Shown here: positions 12,139 through 25,189 of the stretch, piece after piece
How the letters are laid out: each line of letters begins with the position of its first letter
How positions within the stretch are numbered: position 1 is the stretch's first letter
Assembly (NCBI RefSeq): GCF_000143415.4
Contig: NW_003314322.1
Coordinates: 247,435 to 311,434 of the forward strand
Direction of reading: 5' to 3'
DNA from: Selaginella moellendorffii
Lineage: Eukaryota; Streptophyta; Lycopodiopsida; Selaginellales; Selaginellaceae
Length of the DNA stretch: 64,000 nucleotides
Notes under the pieces: generated by a model
The model's database searches: none
What the model was told of the DNA's origin: nothing
What the model saw: the letters and a program-made list of their open reading frames with translations, nothing else
Position numbers and translations under genes: made by a program

Positions 12139-12494
12139 AAACGAACAAGAGAGCAAACCCTAGGCCAACCTCCCAACCCTTAAGGCATTACGGCCTTAAA
12201 TCCCACAGGCCATGGAATATTCTCAGAATATTCCCGTGGTTCGTGTCATTCTCCCCTCCCTCATGACCCAGCCACATACGGCAGCCTCGAGAAGCTAAAC
12301 GAGCCTCACATGGAGTCCAAGGCAATACGGCCATGGAGAAAAGATGTGCAAACGGCAACACCAACGTCGTGACAAACGGCCACAAAAGAAAGAAAGCAAT
12401 ACGGCTTTCTCACATGACAATACAGTCATGGAAACAAGAGAATGAGAATAGAACAAACGGCTCAAATCATATAGCAATACGGCCATAAAACTCA
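12139..12494 (-). repeat. 3' LTR of gypsy-1 (356 bp)
   Basis: On the minus strand the unit starts TGAGTTTTATGGCCG directly after the purine tract GAGGAAGGGGAGAAT and ends GTTCGTTTCA, giving TG...CA termini. It joins Helitron A coding sequence at 12138/12139. It contains five scattered versions of GCAATACGGCC. The matching 5' LTR is absent because the element is truncated at 15073. Confidence 0.6.
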
Positions 12495-15075
12495 ATTCTC
12501 CCCTTCCTCAGGAATGTCATCCAAGTCATAACCAAAACTCGGAAACACTCTCTTCTCGTCATCCTCAATTTCCCATGTAGCTTCGTCCATGGAATAACCA
12601 TTCCACTAAACTAACAACTCCCTAGTTGTTTTCCGGCGTGTTTTCACCAATCTTTGAGCAAAAATATTGGCCGGACTAGCCTTCTCTGCATCAATCTCTG
12701 GAACCTGGATGATGGACTAATCCATGATATCACTAGAGTGCAAACACGCTTTAAACTTGCTCACATGGAACGTTGGATGAATCTTTGAACTAACTGGCAA
12801 ATCCAAAGTGTATGCAAGATCCCCCACACGCTGTAAAATTGTCCAAGGTCCACAATACCGTGGAGACAACTTAGCACTGCCACCTCCTTTTAAAGACCGT
12901 TGTGCATCCGACAGCTTAAGGAAAACTTTGTCACCAACTTTGTACTCTTGATAACGACGATGCTCATCAGCCAATCTTTTGTCTCGTTCTTGAGCTTGCC
13001 TCATATTCAATTTTGCCAACTCAAGCTTGTCTTGCATATCCTCCAAGAAATCACAAGCATGAGGAATCCAAACCAAAGCCAAATTCAAACTCACAGGAGA
13101 CCTAGGCTCATAGCCATACATCGCCATAAAAGGAGACATGCCAATAGCCGATTGATGAGCACTATTGTGAGCAAACTGAAGCAAAGGCAAGTATTTCTCC
13201 CATACTCCCTGTCGACTCAAATTTCCCACAAAAGACTGTAGCATATCTTCTAATAGTTGATTCATGCGCTCTGTCTACCCATCAGATTGTGGATGCTCAC
13301 CACTACTCATGCTTAGTTTAGTCTCTAGTTTCTCAAAGACCGTTTGCCAAAACTTGGACGTGAACTTAGGATCCCGATCACTCACAATGTCACCCGGCAA
13401 ACCATAGAGACTGAATAACTGGTCTACAAACAACTGAGCAAGTTCAGAAGCTTTTATCATTGTCTTCACAAGGAAAAAGTGAGCCATCTTCGTCAAACGA
13501 TCCACAACAACCCAAATAGCATCATTTCCTAGAAAGGTTTTGGGCAAACCAGTGATAAAGTCCATCGAGATGCTATCCTATTTATTCTCGAGTACACGTA
13601 AAGGATGATAGAGGCCAGCGAGCTTCTGATGATCAACTTTGACCGCCTGGCAGGTCAAGCAACCACGTACGTAGTTCTCAACATCTGACTTCATCCCAGG
13701 CCAAAAGAAATGCCTCTTCACCAACATATACATTCTCAATACCCCCGGATGCCCAGCACTTGGCACATCATGACACACAACCAAAATCCGTTTGATGAGT
13801 TTGTCAACACGAGGAACCACTACATGTCCCTTCTTCACTAGGATTCCATCTCGTATTTCGAATGACGCAAACTTGTCACCCTTCAAATCTGTAGAGGCGT
13901 CCCTCAACAAAACCTTCGCGCGAATATCAGTGATAAAGGAGTCAAAGTCAACAAACTCCTTAAGCTCATCCAAGAGATTGCTGGATAGCTTCACAAATGA
14001 AATAGAATTTACCATCCTGGATAACGCATCAGCCACCTTATTGTCACCTCCATGCTTGTACCGGATCTTAACAGACATTTCCTGCAGGAACTCTTGCCAA
14101 CGAGCAAGGCGGCCTCGAAGATCCTTTTGTCAACTGAAATATTGGAGAGATTGATGGTCTGAATCCACATAGAAGTCCGATCCATAGAGATAATGTCGCC
14201 ATTCCTTCACAGCAGCAATCACAGCATACAACTCCTTGTCTCGAGTAGGCCAATTCCGCTGTGTGGCATCAAACTTATGGCTCATGTACGCAAGAGGATG
14301 CCCAACTTGAAGCAAAACAGCTCCAATAGCAATGTCACTTGCATCTGTCTCGACCACAAGAGGCTTTTCAGGATCAAAAATCTTCAACACCGGAGCAGAG
14401 ATACAACATTGCTTCAAACGTTGAAATGCCACTTCACACTTCTTATCCCAACCATGAATAGTAGCATGTTTCGACGTATTCTGGAGAAGATCAGTTAAAG
14501 GGGCTGCTATCCCTGAAAAGTCCTTCACAAATCGTCGAAAAACTCTAGCCATACCAAGGAAACTACGGAGATCATGCACTGTGGAAGGTATAGGCCAATC
14601 AACCACGGCTTGAATCTTTGCGGGATCAGCTCTCACTCCATGTACCGAAATCAAATGCCCGAGATATCCAATCTCCTCTAAAAAAAACTCGCACTTGGAT
14701 AATTTCGAGTAGAGCTTGTTGTCCCTCAAAAGTTGTAAAACACTTCGCACATGCATCTCATGTTCCTCCACGGAAGAACTGAATACTAAGACATCATCAA
14801 AATAATCAATTGCAAACTTTCCCAAGTAAGGTTGTAGAACGTGATTCATCAATCTCTGAAAAGTTGCAGGAGCATTTGTCAAACCAAACGGCATCACTAA
14901 AAACTCGTAGTGACCTGTCCTTGTCTGAAATGCAGTTTTCAGAACATCCTCTGGCTTGACACAAATCTGATGATATCCTTGCCTCAAATCAATCTTCAAA
15001 AAATATCGAGCTCCACGAAGACGATCAAGCAAATCATCGATACGAGGGATCGGGAACATATTCTTCACTGTCAAA
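12495..15075 (-). mobile_element. Gypsy-1: chromodomain Ty3/gypsy pol remnant
   Basis: Read on the minus strand from 15075. Reverse transcriptase begins at TVKNMFPIPRIDDLLDRL (the upstream half and gag/protease are missing), with FDDVLVF as the YxDD box. RNase H follows (VVETDASDIAIGAVLLQ ... YAVIAAVKEWRHYLYGSD), then the HHCC finger (GHPGVLRM ... CLTCQAVK), integrase core (MDFITGLPK ... VSDRDPKF ... GEHPQSDG), GPY-type C-terminus and a chromodomain (WNGYSMDEATWEIEDDE, ~12600-12500). Four stops split it (14127, 13575, 13272, 12714), each explicable as a single C-to-T or G-to-A change. The integrase has no interruption at HPQSDG.TERMNQ, unlike the element at 49-54 kb. Confidence 0.9.
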
Positions 15076-15168
15076 TAGATGGCATAAGTGCCAAAGGGGT
15101 GGCAACGCTTCAATGTGATTTTAATGACGCTCCAAATCAAGGAAATTTTTAGGGCAGATTGAGAGCTG
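15073..15168 (+). repeat. Second copy of the ~100-bp repeat
   Basis: This matches 4373-4476 in the same orientation (AGATGGCATAAGTGCC ... CCAAAGGGGTGGCAAC). It forms the exact edge where gypsy-1 reverse transcriptase stops, so it marks an insertion or deletion breakpoint. Confidence 0.6.
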
Positions 15169-15179
15169 CAAAAGTCTTA

Positions 15180-17300
15180 CCTCTATTCTCCCTGCAGTTC
15201 AGCTTTAAAATATTACTATGTTCAGCTTTAAAAGACGAGCGAAAGGCCCTTCCTGTCTGTCATTTTTCGACAAGGTCGACAGTGACACTGATGAAAGGGA
15301 AATGACAGCGATGAAGGCAAAATTGACAGCACTGGTATGGTTTGGCAGCTTCAATCATCAAATCCAGTAAAAGATGAGAGGCAGATGAACGGAAAAAATA
15401 AAAAGACTGGGCAAGTTTGGGATCTCACCAGTGTGGGAAAGTCTGGGTAATGCTTTGCGTGTTCGTGTTTTTTTCCAACCATGCTGTTCGTGATTCCAGC
15501 AGAAGTTCTTGAAGGCCAAATTAATATTTTGAGAGTCAAGCTAGGAGAAGTTCAACTCGCAAAGCTCTTGGCAGGAAAGAGGTGGATCAGATGCCATACA
15601 CACGTAAACCTCCTATTTTCTTTCATTTTTTTCTTCAGGAATTCCATCTCTTGTTGCCAAGCCGCTGGGGTGTAGGGAATTAAAATGCCTGATTTGGTAA
15701 ATTCATGAAACCTTGTTCTGCTTTTCCTGACGAACACTGTAGGTACTCCAAAGGCCTCAGCTACGATTCTATACTTGACTGGAACAGCAAGGCTGCTTCT
15801 CGATCTTCCTCGCATTCGTTATTATTCTTCTCAGAACTTGGTAGCCACAATTTTCACTAAAATCTAAAACAAGCACTGACTAAAGTCACGCAGATACCCG
15901 AGTTCATTCAAAAATCTGGACCGCATAAGGTGCTGTTATAGTAGCATAAATTTTTTTTTACGATGCTAATCAAAATCTCTCTTTTTCACTTCTTTTTAGG
16001 TGAAAGTTTTTTTTTTTTCTGGCACAAGAGAGTGTGCACTTCCATTCGTAAGAGAAGCAGCCAAGAAGTACTCCGAGTTGATGTCTTTCAGATGTGTTTT
16101 GTGGAGGCAAGAGGAAGCTTCGATTTGGAAAAGCCAGTAGTTTTAGTGATAATCACGTGAATTCATTCATGCTTTTGCATGTGGAGCAGGCTTGGCACCG
16201 GCAGTAGTTTTCATCAAAGATCCAGGTGTCTAGCCCATAATTGTTTATGGTAAGAATCTTCTTTTCGGCTTCTTTGAGATGATTTCTTTCACTTTGCAGG
16301 TAAATTGACCCGTGACTCCTTCATGGAAACTGTGGAAGAACATAAAGTTCATGGTAAGTACCATGTAGGCTCTTCCTCCTTTTGCTATCTTTTGAATTGC
16401 AATTTGATGTGAGTGCTTTTCAGCTGCGAAGCATCACGGCTTCCAAACTCTGATGTGATCCCACGGACTTCTCCGCAGCTGGAAAAGATGTAGCAACATG
16501 GTACTGCATTGTGGCTGCTGGAAGGCCTGGTTTTCAGCTTGATCAACTCCGCAGTGTAAGATTTTTCTTTCTTGTTGTTTCTAGCTGACGAGTTTCTCAT
16601 ATTAGATGATGAGAATCGTGCAAGATGAGCTCATAAGCGAGGACATTGATAGCCACAATTTTTCTGCTGCCAGTGCATACAAAGACAAGCTTTTGAGCCT
16701 ATCATGGCTTGACGGCGAAATGCAAAAGGTGGATAGTTATATAGCTCGCTGGTTAATTAATCCTCGTTTTTGTGCAGAAATTTTGCTATTACTGCCTCTC
16801 TTCTGAACCCATCCATGAAACTTGCAGGCCGAGGCAGAACCAAGAGCAAGACGTGGCAAGGATTTTTATGATATGTTTTAGAAGAGATCCAAACCATCAA
16901 AAGTCAGTGGTGAAGAGAATCAATACCTGGTGGCGTTTGGATGATGAGGAGCAAGATTTAGCATCGATGCTTATTGCTCCATACAGTGATGCAAATGAAA
17001 TCTCGGAGGTTGGTTGGTTTCACTTAGACTTTTTTTCTCTTTTCTTCTCTCTTTTTTGCTATACAAAAGAGTTTTTCTGTAGGTTTTATCGTGGATTTCT
17101 AATAGTGTTTGTAACGGCGAGACAAATGAAATTCCATTCTTTGTAAGTGTTGTGGTGTTTTGAAAGTTTGGAGAACTCTTGACTGTGGGATTTTGTTCGA
17201 ATACTAAGTCGATGCTGCGTTAATACCCGAGGAGCAAGCAGTCTCGATGCTCTCTTCAACGCGGAATGCTGTGAGTGGAGTGAGGAGGAGCTTGATAGAC
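15180..17300 (+). other. Exon-like remnants of unidentified gene(s)
   Basis: No intact gene was found, but plus-strand pieces look like real exons bounded by GT-AG sites. Examples are EVLEGQINILRVKLGEVQLA (15500-15560), TPKASATILYLTGTARLLLD (15755-15815), IPEFIQKSGPHKVL (15897-15938), GLAPAVVFIKDPGV (16190-16235), LTRDSFMETVEEHKVH (16306-16352), a 41-codon piece ending SAYKDKLLSLSWLDGEMQK (16606-16728), and RRDPNHQKSVVKRINTWWRL followed by DDEEQDLAS (16885-17010). They may belong to one gene of the strand, but I cannot name it. Stops and frame changes separate them. Confidence 0.35.
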
Positions 17301-19700
17301 AAAGTGAACAGTTTAGTTGTGGATTTTATGGACTTTCAATGATAAGATTCCAATTATGTAAGTACCCTGAGATCTGTTATCAATATAATTATCAAGTATA
17401 AAAACATGAGCATGATATGATATACGAATCATATAAATCAACTGTGAATACGTTACATATTTGTACGTATGTTTATTTGACATAAGCTTAACCACATATT
17501 AACACACACACACATATAAGCTTGTTTACGAAGACATTATGAATACGTTATATATCATGAATGAAATAAATTAGTGCGAGATTAATGATAGATGAATTAC
17601 CCTGAGATCTGCAGTATGAGAATGCCGATGAAGTTATGTAGCAGTGCAGCTATATCAGACAGGGCGATCTTCAAGGTTAGGAAAGGTGACTGAGCGAACT
17701 GTATTTCTTTATGGGAATGGAGTGGTTGTGAGTTAATGGTAAAGAGGTGATTTTGAGTTTTGAGTTAATGGCTCTTTGTGTTTGCGTTGCCAAGGAAGGG
17801 CTGTGGATGTGAGAAAAATAATTCTAATTTTATCAGATGCCTCTGGTGGAACCAAAGGGCTCTCTGCCAAGGAAGGATCTTTCTTGAGAGTAATTAGCAA
17901 GAGCGTGACCTTGGCTTGTGGCAGCGGATAGAAATTTGAGGCAAAACAGAAGACTGGCTTACATCCTTCTCCTATCTTGGCTCTTTTCTTTGCATAAGCA
18001 AAATGATCGAGATCAGCAATGCTCAATCCCAGATCCAGGCCAGGCGATGCTGTTAGTGGCTATAGATCCAAGCAAGGATAATTTGAGCACCATGTCGTAG
18101 AGCACCAAGGTCATGGCAGCCATCTGGGATGATATGCCAAGGCTCAAAAATGCTCTCTGCTGCAGGGAGACATGCAGGAAAATATCCCTATCTTGCTATG
18201 AACAACACCAACTACTTTGATCTCGAGCTTTTCTCTATCATATGTTTTGCAACGGTGGATAGTTTCATTTAAGTGTTTTCTTCCAGGAATGTTGTCTAAG
18301 TTCATAAGACGGTGTGCTTGGAACAAATTGCCCAATTTCACCGGGAGCAGACTGGACATCAAGTTCCCAGTGGAAGACCAGATTGGGAAAGTGGGAGACC
18401 TCTAAAGAGTTGAAGAGATTCATTACAGAATCAGCCAGACCAGTCTTGGACTTTGAACCAAAACAATGTTCTTCTTGTGATGGATGCTGCTCTAGACCTA
18501 AACCATGTACCCGGATCTTACATGGCTCTATCATCAAGGCCACTGCCACTTGAAATGAGGCATAGAGCTGGTTTTGCAACCTCCACTGTCCTTGGAAATT
18601 GGTCATGCTATATGCAACGTGTTCAGAGGTCTACTTTCAAAAAAACTGAGAGGACTTTGTGAATGCTCTTGGCCTGGAATCTAAATGGTTTCCCAAATTA
18701 AGCCTTGTGTATTCCAGGGAATGCTCCACCACAGTAGCCATCCTGACAAGACCACCTTCGTGCATGCATTGTATCATGATTTAAGGGCATAAGGATTGTG
18801 CACAGCAGAGACACAGCTTGAGAAGCACTCTAAGTGAGGGTCTTGATAGAAGTCTAGGTGCGATATTTTTTCTGTGATCTAGAAATATTTTGATATCAGT
18901 GTCTTGCTACCAAAAATTATTGTAGCATACCTAAATTTGAAGCCAAACTCCAAACCTATTATGCTATGAAATGCGGGTCCATATGCACTCAGAATCCCTT
19001 ACAAACAGAATCCCTTACACAAAATGGTTTTTGATGGAGTTTAGCATAATTTTAGCATATTAGTGGCCTAACATGAGGAGGTGGACAATTTCTATATAGA
19101 CACCCTTGGCCTGTATAAGTTACGAACTTTCAAAGTCTCCTTTAATGTAATTTCAAACCTTGTTCTCAGTGTCGACTCTACCGAGTTCATAAGAGAAATT
19201 GGCATCCTTTCTCCTCTTCTTTAGCACTTCTTAGGCAGTAGTTGGTGTTCCACATTCATAAAATGTGAGTTGAGATCTAAGTTTAAAACTTAGAATGAAC
19301 CTGTCAGGCCATATTTTAACAACCAATCCAACTGACTGTTTAGTAGGCAAGATCCAACAACCCCTGTCTCATCTCTTCAAGCTCCAACTTTGTCACCAGG
19401 CTAGAAGTAACACATACCAAACAATGCCGCTCCTTCATAACTCCACTCCAAGATTAAGATAGCTCCCATGACAATACTGGCTTCCGTTAACAAAATGAAT
19501 TGTTGTACCTCTCTTTTCTCTGTAAGACAATGAGTCATTCTTGCACAATCATAAAGAGAAAAAGAGCAAACTTCGCCTCCTTCACAGGATTATAATTGAA
19601 AATTAGTTCTTTATTGGTCATAGAGCATACTCCAATGATGTGTCAGCCATTGACAGCAGTCACCCTACCAAACCCATCATACTGATTCTACTTTTCCCTG
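17301..19700. other. Decayed sequence, no identifiable gene
   Basis: 17301-17620 is AT-rich with a short AC run at 17503-17515. 17730-18700 has overlapping open frames on both strands, such as NNVLLVMDAALDLNHVPGS on plus (18456-18512), with protein-like composition but no family I recognise. 18700-19700 shows no convincing coding signal. Some of the minus-strand sequence near 19330-19830 may be the eroded 3' side of the PEP carboxylase remnant. Confidence 0.3.
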
Positions 19701-19839
19701 CAATTTGCCTTGCATGAGTTACAGATCTGACTTGCAAAATTTTTTTTGTGCATGGCATCCACCACTACAAGATCTTAGCCAGCAGCATCACCCTGTAACT
19801 CAAGAACCTGGGTAAGTATACATTGCTTCATCATGCATA

Positions 19840-20690
19840 TTCTCATCTTACCCTCAGCTGCCATAAGCTTGTCCACCTGTGAGAAGAAGCAATTGAGGAG
19901 AAGAAAACAATCCATGATTTGCAAGATGGCGTGTCCAATCATCCAAGGCAATTACATAAAAAAGGCCTTGATAAAAATTCTCTTTTTATTTTCCCTGCAT
20001 CTGGAACTGTTGCTAAGCACCACATAATCTCCTTGTGTCCTTTCCAGAGTTGGAGTAACAGATCATTCCTCCTGCTTCCCATTGCTGTGACTACAATACC
20101 AGTCGATCAAAAAGAGGCAATCCATGGCTGCTAGAGCTGCTTCTAAATCCATGATTCTCAACACCCACAGTGGCTTGCTCACCTGGAACTCTCATTGCAA
20201 AAGCTCGACTGTGAGAACATTGGACAGAGCTGTAGCCATAGAGATAAAGTAGGCTCCAAAGCAGTCGGGTGGCAACTTGGATATAACATAGAATGTGCCT
20301 AGCACATCCTGGACCTTTTCAGTCATCTAAAGATCAGCACCAAAGAGTGCTCTCTTGCTGCGGAGGTCTGTGAGCAACCATTCTTGCCTCTTCTTTTCTG
20401 GCCAGCTTCTGTAGTTACCCAGGCTGAGATGATTTGTGATGGCGTTCATAACATCTGTATGCCTCTCAGACTCCTGGCGAATGTCTAATCTCACGAGTCC
20501 CAGCCCAAAGCTCACAACTTGACACATGAAGTCCAGCAGGCTGCCATCAGTGATTGGCTTGTCGCTTGTAGAGTGATATCAGACCTCTAGAGGCTGCAGT
20601 ATGACTTGGACTTGGCGGGTCTCCAGCTATATGTGTAGAAGAGCCCAATAGCTGTGAATATGTGGCTCCTGAAACTCTTCCCCAAGGTGT
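19840..20690 (-). pseudogene. Phosphoenolpyruvate carboxylase remnant
   Basis: On the minus strand the order is [71 protein letters not shown], then [58 protein letters not shown] and SNSGKDTRRLCGA. This is collinear with the central catalytic half of plant PEPC, including the [10 protein letters not shown] and GYSDSGKDAGR regions. Stops follow at GADL and LLQ, among others, and the N- and C-terminal thirds are absent. Similarity fades below ~20040. PEPC makes oxaloacetate from PEP and bicarbonate; this copy cannot. Confidence 0.85.
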
Positions 20691-21020
20691 TCATTCACAT
20701 ATATTACAGAACCTGCAGGCCATGGTTCTTGCATAAATATTAAGATTCATTTGATCTTATTGTGTATTAGTAATTAATGTATAAAATCAGTACTGTATAA
20801 ATGTTCTTAATATATACTATTTACTGTTATTATATATAAGAGTTAGAATGTGGTTCCAATGTATACAACAGACCACTAACATTCCACTACAAAACTATAG
20901 GACTGGATTGTATGCTAGCATTGAAGTCTTGCAACAAGTGGAAGCTGAAAGAGGCTCTTGGAAGTATATATTAATGCCATGTCATTAACATAATTTTTGC
21001 AGACTCAGCTTGTGATTGCA
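20691..21020. other. AT-rich intergenic stretch
   Basis: I see no coding signal. It contains ATATATA-type sequence near 20810-20840 and abuts the left LTR of gypsy-2. Confidence 0.4.
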
Positions 21021-21021
21021 T

Positions 21022-23122
21022 GGAATATGGAAAGGGAATACAGAAAATGTCCATATCAATTAACCCAAAAACCCTAGCTTATATACAGGAGCGAGTGGTC
21101 TGAATTGAAACCAATCTGACATCTACCAAAATCCCACTATGCTAATCTTAGTATATGGCATCATAGCCATACATTTGGACCTCACATCACCCCCTCCTCT
21201 CAAAATAATGAAAGACCATCATAAGATGGGGAAAACAAACTAACACCAAGTCATCCACTTTGCACTCTGCAGGTGGATGATGATGGGAGTTATAGTGTTG
21301 TCGTTGTCCCACTTGTACGTGGCCTAAGTGTTCGACAGACTCTACTCAGACAAGTGGAAGAATGCTCGTCAAATACTAATCCCACAACCTAACATCGGCA
21401 GCTCATAGCAATCGTGAAGGTAAACCTAGCTCCGTTGGTAATATTAGATCATGACCATATAGGAGTTTATATGGTGAAGCACCAACAGAACTTTGCACCC
21501 CTATGATATATGCATACCGAAGACACGGCAAATAACCATCTCAATCCGAATGCTAAAAGTTCATGTACTTCGCGATTATTCCCTTGAATGTCTGAACAAA
21601 CTGTTCCACCAAACCGTCTGATTGTGGATGATAAACACTCATGAAAGTGTGGTGTATCCCCAACCGAGACGTCAAAACATGAAATGCCTCAGCTATAAAT
21701 ACGGGACCATTATCCGAAAAAATCCGCTCCAAACAAAAATGCTGAAACACCACTTGATTGAGGAGGAAGTATCCAATAGCATTTGCAAAAGCATTAGCAA
21801 GAGCACCAACTTCCACCTAACAAGTCAAATAGTCAAAAACAATAATAATATATTCATTGTTAGCAGTCGAATGTGGAAAAGGTCCCATAAGATCAAATAC
21901 CACCAACTCAAATGGATGGGATCTACAATTAACTCCAACCATCCTTCTGCGGCACGAGAGGGAGTATTACGAGTTTGGCACCAAATACAGCTATCCACAT
22001 ACCAGATAATATCACGTCGCATCTCCGGCCAATAAAAAGACCTGTGCAGCTTTTTAGTCACACAACGATGTCCCATATACCTGTAAGCGACTAAATTTTT
22101 CCATTATACTTTAGTCACTTAACCACACCTCTGACCACTTGGAGGAGTCTCACTCACAACCTCCATAAGTCCTATTTTGGACTTGGGCTTGCTAGCCCTG
22201 AGAATGGCATCCCTGCCACTCAACCTTTGCACTTGGTCCAAGTGCTCCACGTGTCCGATCCCATGACCGACATCCCAAGGTACCACTAACATATCAGCCC
22301 GTTACACTAAGGCCATGCCCATTCACCTTGGTCACATCGGTGGTCTGACACCACTTACATCACAATCCCGTCTCTCAAAGACTAAGCCATCTGTCCATGA
22401 GTGTTCATCCCAGATCCACTCCTTAGCATCCTTAGGATGCCCATAGACATGAGGAATAGCCTTCCCCAATATCCCCTTTCAGGTCCCCACCAAGTCCCTT
22501 TCTGCCCATGGCCGTGTTCGCCAACACTGCCACTGGATCAAGGCCCACAGGCCTGACCACTAAGTCCCACGGTCCTCTGGGACTTCCTCCTCACATAACC
22601 GTATCCTTGGTCTCTACACTATAAGACAGCTCCTCTTCCTTTTCACAAATTAGGACCTTGGGGCAACATTTCGGAACACCGTGGCCTTACGCGAGCCTTG
22701 TGGGTACTCTCCCTGCCTTCCGCCTTTGGGTGCTCTAGCCATGGGCTTAGAGCGAGGTTTCATTGAGCCACACCAAGTATCCAAGTAGGTAGTGCCACCC
22801 ACACTTGGACTGGGAGCATTGGCCAGTCCATCTCCCGGGGGAACTAAAGCCGGATTTTGAACACTTCACCAAGCTACCCCGCTTGTCGGTCCATATTCAC
22901 TCTAGTCTTGGACTTCCCGGTGGGCAGCTCATCACCCAACACTGGGTACAGCCTTCCTGGGCCGAAAGGGAATATAGAAATGTGTATATCAATTAGCCCA
23001 AAAACCCTAACTTATATATAGGAGTGAGTAGTTCGGATTGAAACCAATTTGACGGTTGCCAAAATCCCACTATAGTAATATTAATATATGGCATTGTAGC
23101 CATACACTTGAACCTTACAAAC
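21022..23122 (-). mobile_element. Gypsy-2: LTR retrotransposon remnant with nested LTR
   Basis: The direct repeats 21022-21193 and ~22960-23122 are LTR segments. On the minus strand the left copy starts TGATGTGAGGTCC right after the purine tract GAGAGGAGGGGG, which identifies it as the 3' LTR. Between them 22076-21553 encodes the integrase finger (WPEMRRDIIWYVDSCIWCQ) and core (RIFSDNGPVF ... VYHPQSDGLVEQF), uninterrupted at HPQSDG. gag, protease, RT and RNase H are gone. A family-L LTR fragment (22082-22957) sits inside it. Confidence 0.7.
22082..22957 (-). repeat. Family-L LTR fragment (3' ~880 bp)
   Basis: Reverse-oriented and similar to the 3' parts of 42401-43724 and 60037-61707 (TTGGGTGATGAG ... 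CTTGGATAC.TGG.GTGGCTC ... CCAAGTGGTCAGAGG). It ends CGCTTACA on the minus strand at 22082. The first part of the LTR is missing at ~22957. It interrupts gypsy-2. Confidence 0.8.
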
Positions 23123-25189
23123 TAAATTTGTTTTGTTTTTTTAAGTAATGACTAGCAGGGAATCCAGCTCCGCTGGGATAGATAGGACATTTGTTACATT
23201 GGTGACATGAATCCTAGAGAATTTTGTTATACACAATGTTTTTCGTATAGACATTATGGTCCTGGAGCATACCTTGTCCTTCACATTGTTCAATAGACAT
23301 TGTAATTTGTTTCTTTGATGTTCCCCTTGAAAGTGCAACATAAAGTTGACCATGGCCAAAAACAGGTCTTGGCAAGTAGATACCCACATTCTATAATGTT
23401 TGTCCCTGAGATTTGCAAATTGTCATGGAGAATGCAAGCCTTATTGGGAATTGTCGTCATTTAAGGATAAATGGCATGTCTCCTTCAGTTGGTTTTAAAG
23501 AGATTCTTGGTAGGAGGACTTTTTTTTCCTTGCATACCATTATGTAGAATTTCAGCTTCTATAACATTTGGTAGTGCCTTGGTTATAATTAGTTTAGTGC
23601 CATTACAAAGGCCTTTTTTAGTGTCAATGTTGCGTAACAACATTACAATACATCCGATTTTTATCTGTAGCTTGTGTGGAGGCATTTCAGATGGTGTTAC
23701 TGAGTTTAAAAATTCTACAGGATAGTCCAACATCTCTTCTTCCGAATTTGTTTCTACAATGTCAATGCTTCTGTATGTTATTGTTCTGCTGGTCATTCTC
23801 AAAAGAACTTGGTTGTTCATTTGTAGAGAGAGATCATTTAAAGTCGTGAGAATAGCTTTCTGCAATAGGTTTGGGTCATTTGGTTGAATATGCTTTCCAA
23901 ACACATTATCTATCATTTGTTCTCTGGATGTCGATAGGTAATTTTATAGCTTCTTGGTTGAATCCTTGGAGGCTAGGTAGGTTACCATTTCCAAGCTTCA
24001 CAAGCCATCTAGACCATTCCTTTTCTTCAGAGTTCACCCTCATGTTTGTATGTAATGAGAACTTTACAAGTTTCCAACATATTGGTGAGGATTTCACGTT
24101 GTTTTGGATAATTTGTGTGCAACGGGCTCTTTTTAGAACAGGTAATGTCTGTCTGAAATCTCCTCCTGTTACTGATGTGATGCCACCGAATTCTGTATCA
24201 CAGTTTTTTATGTCACGCAAGACCCTCTCGACAGCTTTAAAAGCGTGAATGGGTACCATGCTTATTTCATCCCATATGAGCAGGTCAGCTCTTCTTATGA
24301 CCTTGGCAGGTGCTGAATTCTCTTGCAGGTCCGAGGTGCATGTTTTTGTGATTGGTACTGGAAGCTTAAATGTTGAATGAGCTGTTCGGCCTCCTACAAG
24401 AAGAGTACTTGCTATTCCTGTCCACGTGACTGCTAAGACTTTCATGCCATAAGCAGTGATATATTTTATCAGCATGTTAAAAAGGTATGATTTCCCTGTG
24501 CCTCCTACACCATCAACAAAGAATAATCTGCTTGTTTCTTTTTTGTTTTGTATTGCATTCAAGACGTTGTTAAATATGTGAAGCTGTTCCATGTTCAATT
24601 TGGTTTTTAGTAATTCGGCTTCGTCAGGTGTGCATGGCACACAGCTTGTTTCAGTTGTTGTTTCGTTATCTCCTATAAACTCTGGATCTGGTAACTCATA
24701 GTCAGACAGTTTCTTGCCATGTTCCTGGAGTAATATTGACATTTCATGCAATCCATGTTGCATTGCTGCTTCATAGTTGTGATTTTGGACCAAGTCTTCA
24801 TACATGCCTTCCTTGAATTTATCCCATAGCTTTTTGGGATCAATGAGCTCACAAAATAAACACATGACACTGAATAGATACCTTACTTTTGCAGGCATCT
24901 GAAATGTCAATGACTCTTCTAAACATTTCTCCCACTCACAATCATCCTGTAGAAGTCCCATTTCTTGTGCAGTAAAACGGTATGTGTCATATGCAACACA
25001 GTTTAATACCTTTAAATCACTAAAACTTGTAGCACCTTTTTTGTAGAGCAGGATCATATGTAGGGAGAAACGTTCAAAGTCATGCGGTGATACAGTGTAC
25101 ATTCTACCGACCACCTTGAATGCACGTTGGCGTGGTGTCCACATTCTGTTTCTTGAATTCCATGTATACCACTCAGGTACACCTTCGAA

